Made by a program: the position numbers and the translations under genes
Origin: Candidatus Pacearchaeota archaeon
GTDB taxonomy: Archaea; Nanobdellota; Nanobdellia; Pacearchaeales; DTIR01
Length of the DNA: 32,064 nt
Direction of reading: 5' to 3'
NCBI GenBank assembly: GCA_016211995.1
Contig: JACRHU010000045.1
Span: 1 to 32,064 of the forward strand
Shown: piece by piece, positions 30,043-32,064 of the stretch
How the letters are laid out: every line of letters begins with the position of its first letter
Position numbering within the stretch: position 1 is the stretch's first letter
The notes under the pieces: generated by a model
What the model was told of the DNA's origin: nothing
Database searches by the model: none
Seen by the model: only the letters and a program-made list of their open reading frames with translations

Positions 30043-30972
30043 TCAACAATAGCTTTTCTTAAACCATTCAACTGTCTTTTCTAGGCCAGCAGATATATCT
30101 GTTTTTGGGTGCCAATCTAACTGTTCTTTTGCCCTGCTATTACTAAGATATATTTTTTTAACTTCTCCTCTTCTTTCTTCTAGATATTCTGGATTTATAT
30201 CTATCCCATATATCCTTTTAAGATTAGCGAATATCTCATTAACACTTATTAATTTTTCTGTTCCTATATTGAATATTTTATCTTTAGTATTATCATTTTT
30301 AATAGCTAGTAATATAGCGTCTACTATATCATCAACAAAAATAAAATCTCTTCCATTATTACCATCGCCATATATCTTAGGTTTTACACTATCCTTAAAA
30401 TTCAATAAAATATTAGGGATTAGTCTATTACTTTTCAAATCATCTCTAACACCATATACATTTGAAAATCTCAATATTCTATAATCGATGTTATAATTTT
30501 TATTATACACATAAATATAATTTTCAACTGCTCTCTTACTTGCACCATAGCAGGAAATAGGGTTTATGGGATGATTTTCATCTGCAGGCAGATATTCTGG
30601 TTCACCATATAAAGCACCACCAGTTGATAGGTAGACAATCTCTTTTATTTTACAATCTCTGCAGCATTCCAGTATATTTATACTACCAATTATATTTGTC
30701 ATTGCATCTTTCTGTGGATTTTTCATTGATTCAATAACCTGTACCTGTGCTGCTGCATGTATTACTATCTCTGGTCTATTTTTTTTGAATATATCCTCTA
30801 TTTTTTCTTTATCTAATATATCTTCATTGTAAAATTCAGCTTCTTTGTCAACATTGTCTATATATCCGCTACTTAAATTATCAATTATAGAAACCTCATC
30901 ATTATTTTTAATAAGTCTGTCAACTATATTGCTTCCTATAAATCCTGCACCACCTGTAACCAGTATTCTCAT
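30043..30972 (-). CDS. NAD-dependent sugar-nucleotide epimerase (GalE-like, extended SDR)
   Basis: I start at ATG 30972 (MRILVTGGAGFIG, 309 residues) instead of the GTG at 30981, because GGAGTG lies at Shine-Dalgarno distance before that ATG. Rossmann motif TGGAGFIGSNI (5-15), IIDNLSSG, HAAAQVQV, the STGGALYG Ser/Thr site and the catalytic CYGASKRAVE (YxxxK) are all present, followed by RFSNVYG and the substrate segment RDFIFVDDIVDA. Extended SDR enzymes of this type interconvert UDP- or dTDP-sugars, often UDP-glucose/galactose, for surface glycans; the exact sugar is not determinable. Confidence 0.88.
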   Translation of the reverse strand: MRILVTGGAGFIGSNIVDRLIKNNDEVSIIDNLSSGYIDNVDKEAEFYNEDILDKEKIEDIFKKNRPEIVIHAAAQVQVIESMKNPQKDAMTNIIGSINILECCRDCKIKEIVYLSTGGALYGEPEYLPADENHPINPISCYGASKRAVENYIYVYNKNYNIDYRILRFSNVYGVRDDLKSNRLIPNILLNFKDSVKPKIYGDGNNGRDFIFVDDIVDAILLAIKNDNTKDKIFNIGTEKLISVNEIFANLKRIYGIDINPEYLEERRGEVKKIYLSNSRAKEQLDWHPKTDISAGLEKTVEWFKKSYC

Positions 30973-30995
30973 TCTTATCACTCCCTTATAGTCTT

Positions 30996-32064
30996 TTAAT
31001 CAATTTTTAATCTTTCTAAGATTCCTTCTGCTGCGAGCATTCCTGAAGCTGCAGCTCCTACAATTCCCCTGCTTAAGCCAGCCCCGTCACCGGCAACATA
31101 AATTTTATCAGAAGCCTGTAAATACTTATTTGTTTTTATCTCAAGACCATGAAATTTTATTTCTGGAGCGTATAATAAAGTAGAGTTATTTGCTAGCCCA
31201 GGCATTATTTTATCTAATTTTTCAATTGATTCTATGATATCATCTAGATATCTTCCAGGCATTGCAAGTGTAATATCACCATAAGTCACATCTTTTAATG
31301 TTGGTTTAAACGCATACTTATCTTGGTCTTTTATCTTGCTTCTTCTTCCTTGCTTTAAGTCTCCTAAACGCTGGAGTATTGGTTTTCCATCACCGAGACC
31401 TTTGAAAACCTGAGCAAGAAGATTAGCAAAAATATTTGTATTAACTAAAGGCTCTGTTAAGGGAATAGTCACAAGAAGCGCAAAATTTGTATTCTCTGTC
31501 TTTTTTTCAGCATTAGCGTATCCATTAACTAATACAAAATTTTCATGAGCCTCTTTTGCTACAAATCCTTCAGGGCATGTACAAAATGTTCTTACTTTAT
31601 CTCTATATTTTTCAGTTAAAATATAAAATTTAAGATCTCTTGTAATTTTTATTACATCTTCTGTTATTTCTTTTGGTACTTCGATTCTTACCCCTATGTC
31701 GACAGGCCTGTATGAAAAAGGAATTGAATTTTTAACTAATAGTTCTTCTAACCAACTTGCTTTGCCTCTTCCAGGGGCTAGAATAGCGTAATCAAAATCT
31801 ATTTCATCAAGATTTTTTATGAATTTTTGTGTTTCAAATTTTATACCTTTTTCTTTTAAATCATCTCTAATTTTTTTCATTAACTCCCCAAGCTTATCTG
31901 AACCAACATGTGTTTGCCTTGCATAAACTGCATTTATTCCGTATCTAATTGCTTTTTTTCTCATAGATTCTATTTCTTTTTGTTCAGCTTCTTTTACTTT
32001 TACATTGTAGATAGAAAAAATATCTTCAATCTCTTTTACTAGACCAGCATTTTTTTCTTCTCCA
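30996..32064 (-). CDS. FAD-dependent dehydrogenase (COG2509-type), 5' end outside window
   Basis: The track begins at ATG 31964, but the frame stays open to the window edge (upstream codons read GEEKNAGLVKEIEDIFSIYNVKVKEAEQKEIES), so the gene is truncated here; the N-terminal FAD dinucleotide loop must lie outside. The visible part has FDYAILAPGRGKASWLEELL, FCTCPEGFVAKEAHENFVLVNGYA, and the C-terminal FAD segment KIYVAGDGAGLSRGIVGAAASGMLAAE. These match the family of uncharacterised FAD-dependent dehydrogenases. The epimerase gene follows after 23 nt on the same strand. Substrate unknown. Confidence 0.85.
   Translation of the reverse strand, partial: GEEKNAGLVKEIEDIFSIYNVKVKEAEQKEIESMRKKAIRYGINAVYARQTHVGSDKLGELMKKIRDDLKEKGIKFETQKFIKNLDEIDFDYAILAPGRGKASWLEELLVKNSIPFSYRPVDIGVRIEVPKEITEDVIKITRDLKFYILTEKYRDKVRTFCTCPEGFVAKEAHENFVLVNGYANAEKKTENTNFALLVTIPLTEPLVNTNIFANLLAQVFKGLGDGKPILQRLGDLKQGRRSKIKDQDKYAFKPTLKDVTYGDITLAMPGRYLDDIIESIEKLDKIMPGLANNSTLLYAPEIKFHGLEIKTNKYLQASDKIYVAGDGAGLSRGIVGAAASGMLAAEGILERLKID

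Overview
The window is strongly AT-rich archaeal DNA. Evidence: an Orc1/Cdc6 initiator; both subunits of the archaeal D-family DNA polymerase (DP1 and DP2); archaeal-type TyrRS, ThpR and a short XPF-type nuclease; a TrmB-family regulator; a tRNA-Ser gene without encoded CCA; and many genes with a TATA box 22-30 nt before the start codon (leaderless promoters). PolD rules out a typical crenarchaeon. Small proteins, GQ-type pilin-like signals and many hypotheticals fit a DPANN lineage, but that is inference.

Layout. 1-4201: a small membrane protein and a PHP phosphoesterase face a prs-aroB-phosphoesterase run across a divergent spacer holding a perfect three-way-junction fold. 4204-6617: a minus-strand cluster (Zn protein, unknown, HD phosphohydrolase, Nudix), three of whose genes have strong Shine-Dalgarno sites, opposed by a TrmB-like regulator with a palindrome between the two promoters. 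7501-8685: tRNA-Ser(CGA), purN and a shikimate-kinase-like gene, tightly packed. 8731-9622: two small minus genes, one a PRC-barrel protein. 9623-10221: a likely replication origin with two ORB-like direct repeats and an all-A/T tract. 10222-18592: cdc6, DP1, a HAD phosphatase and DP2, all on the plus strand; DP2 carries a 464-residue LAGLIDADG intein in its active-site motif. 18783-21590: a surface protein combining a pilin-like signal, glycosylation-rich linker, MopE-type repeats, an FAD oxidoreductase and SLH repeats. 21637-26570: mostly membrane proteins, TyrRS and a DRG-like GTPase with a degenerate G3. 26618-29175: ThpR-PyrE-PyrF facing an XPF-type nuclease, the last two genes framed by 64-bp inverted repeats that each encode the same 16-residue leader peptide. 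29176-32064: dCMP deaminase, an unknown, a sugar-nucleotide epimerase and a 5'-truncated FAD dehydrogenase.

Functionally the window combines replication initiation and elongation (origin, Cdc6, PolD) with nucleotide supply (PRPP synthase, PurN, PyrE, PyrF, dCMP deaminase).

Most unusual: (i) diverged, untranslated copies of a gene's own 3' end directly after the stop codon of three genes (aroK-like, DP2, the SLH protein); (ii) the inverted leader-peptide repeats around pyrF and the nuclease, which could allow a precise exchange of promoters; (iii) a DP2 intein whose last residue appears to be Arg; (iv) two compact folded elements in intergenic DNA.
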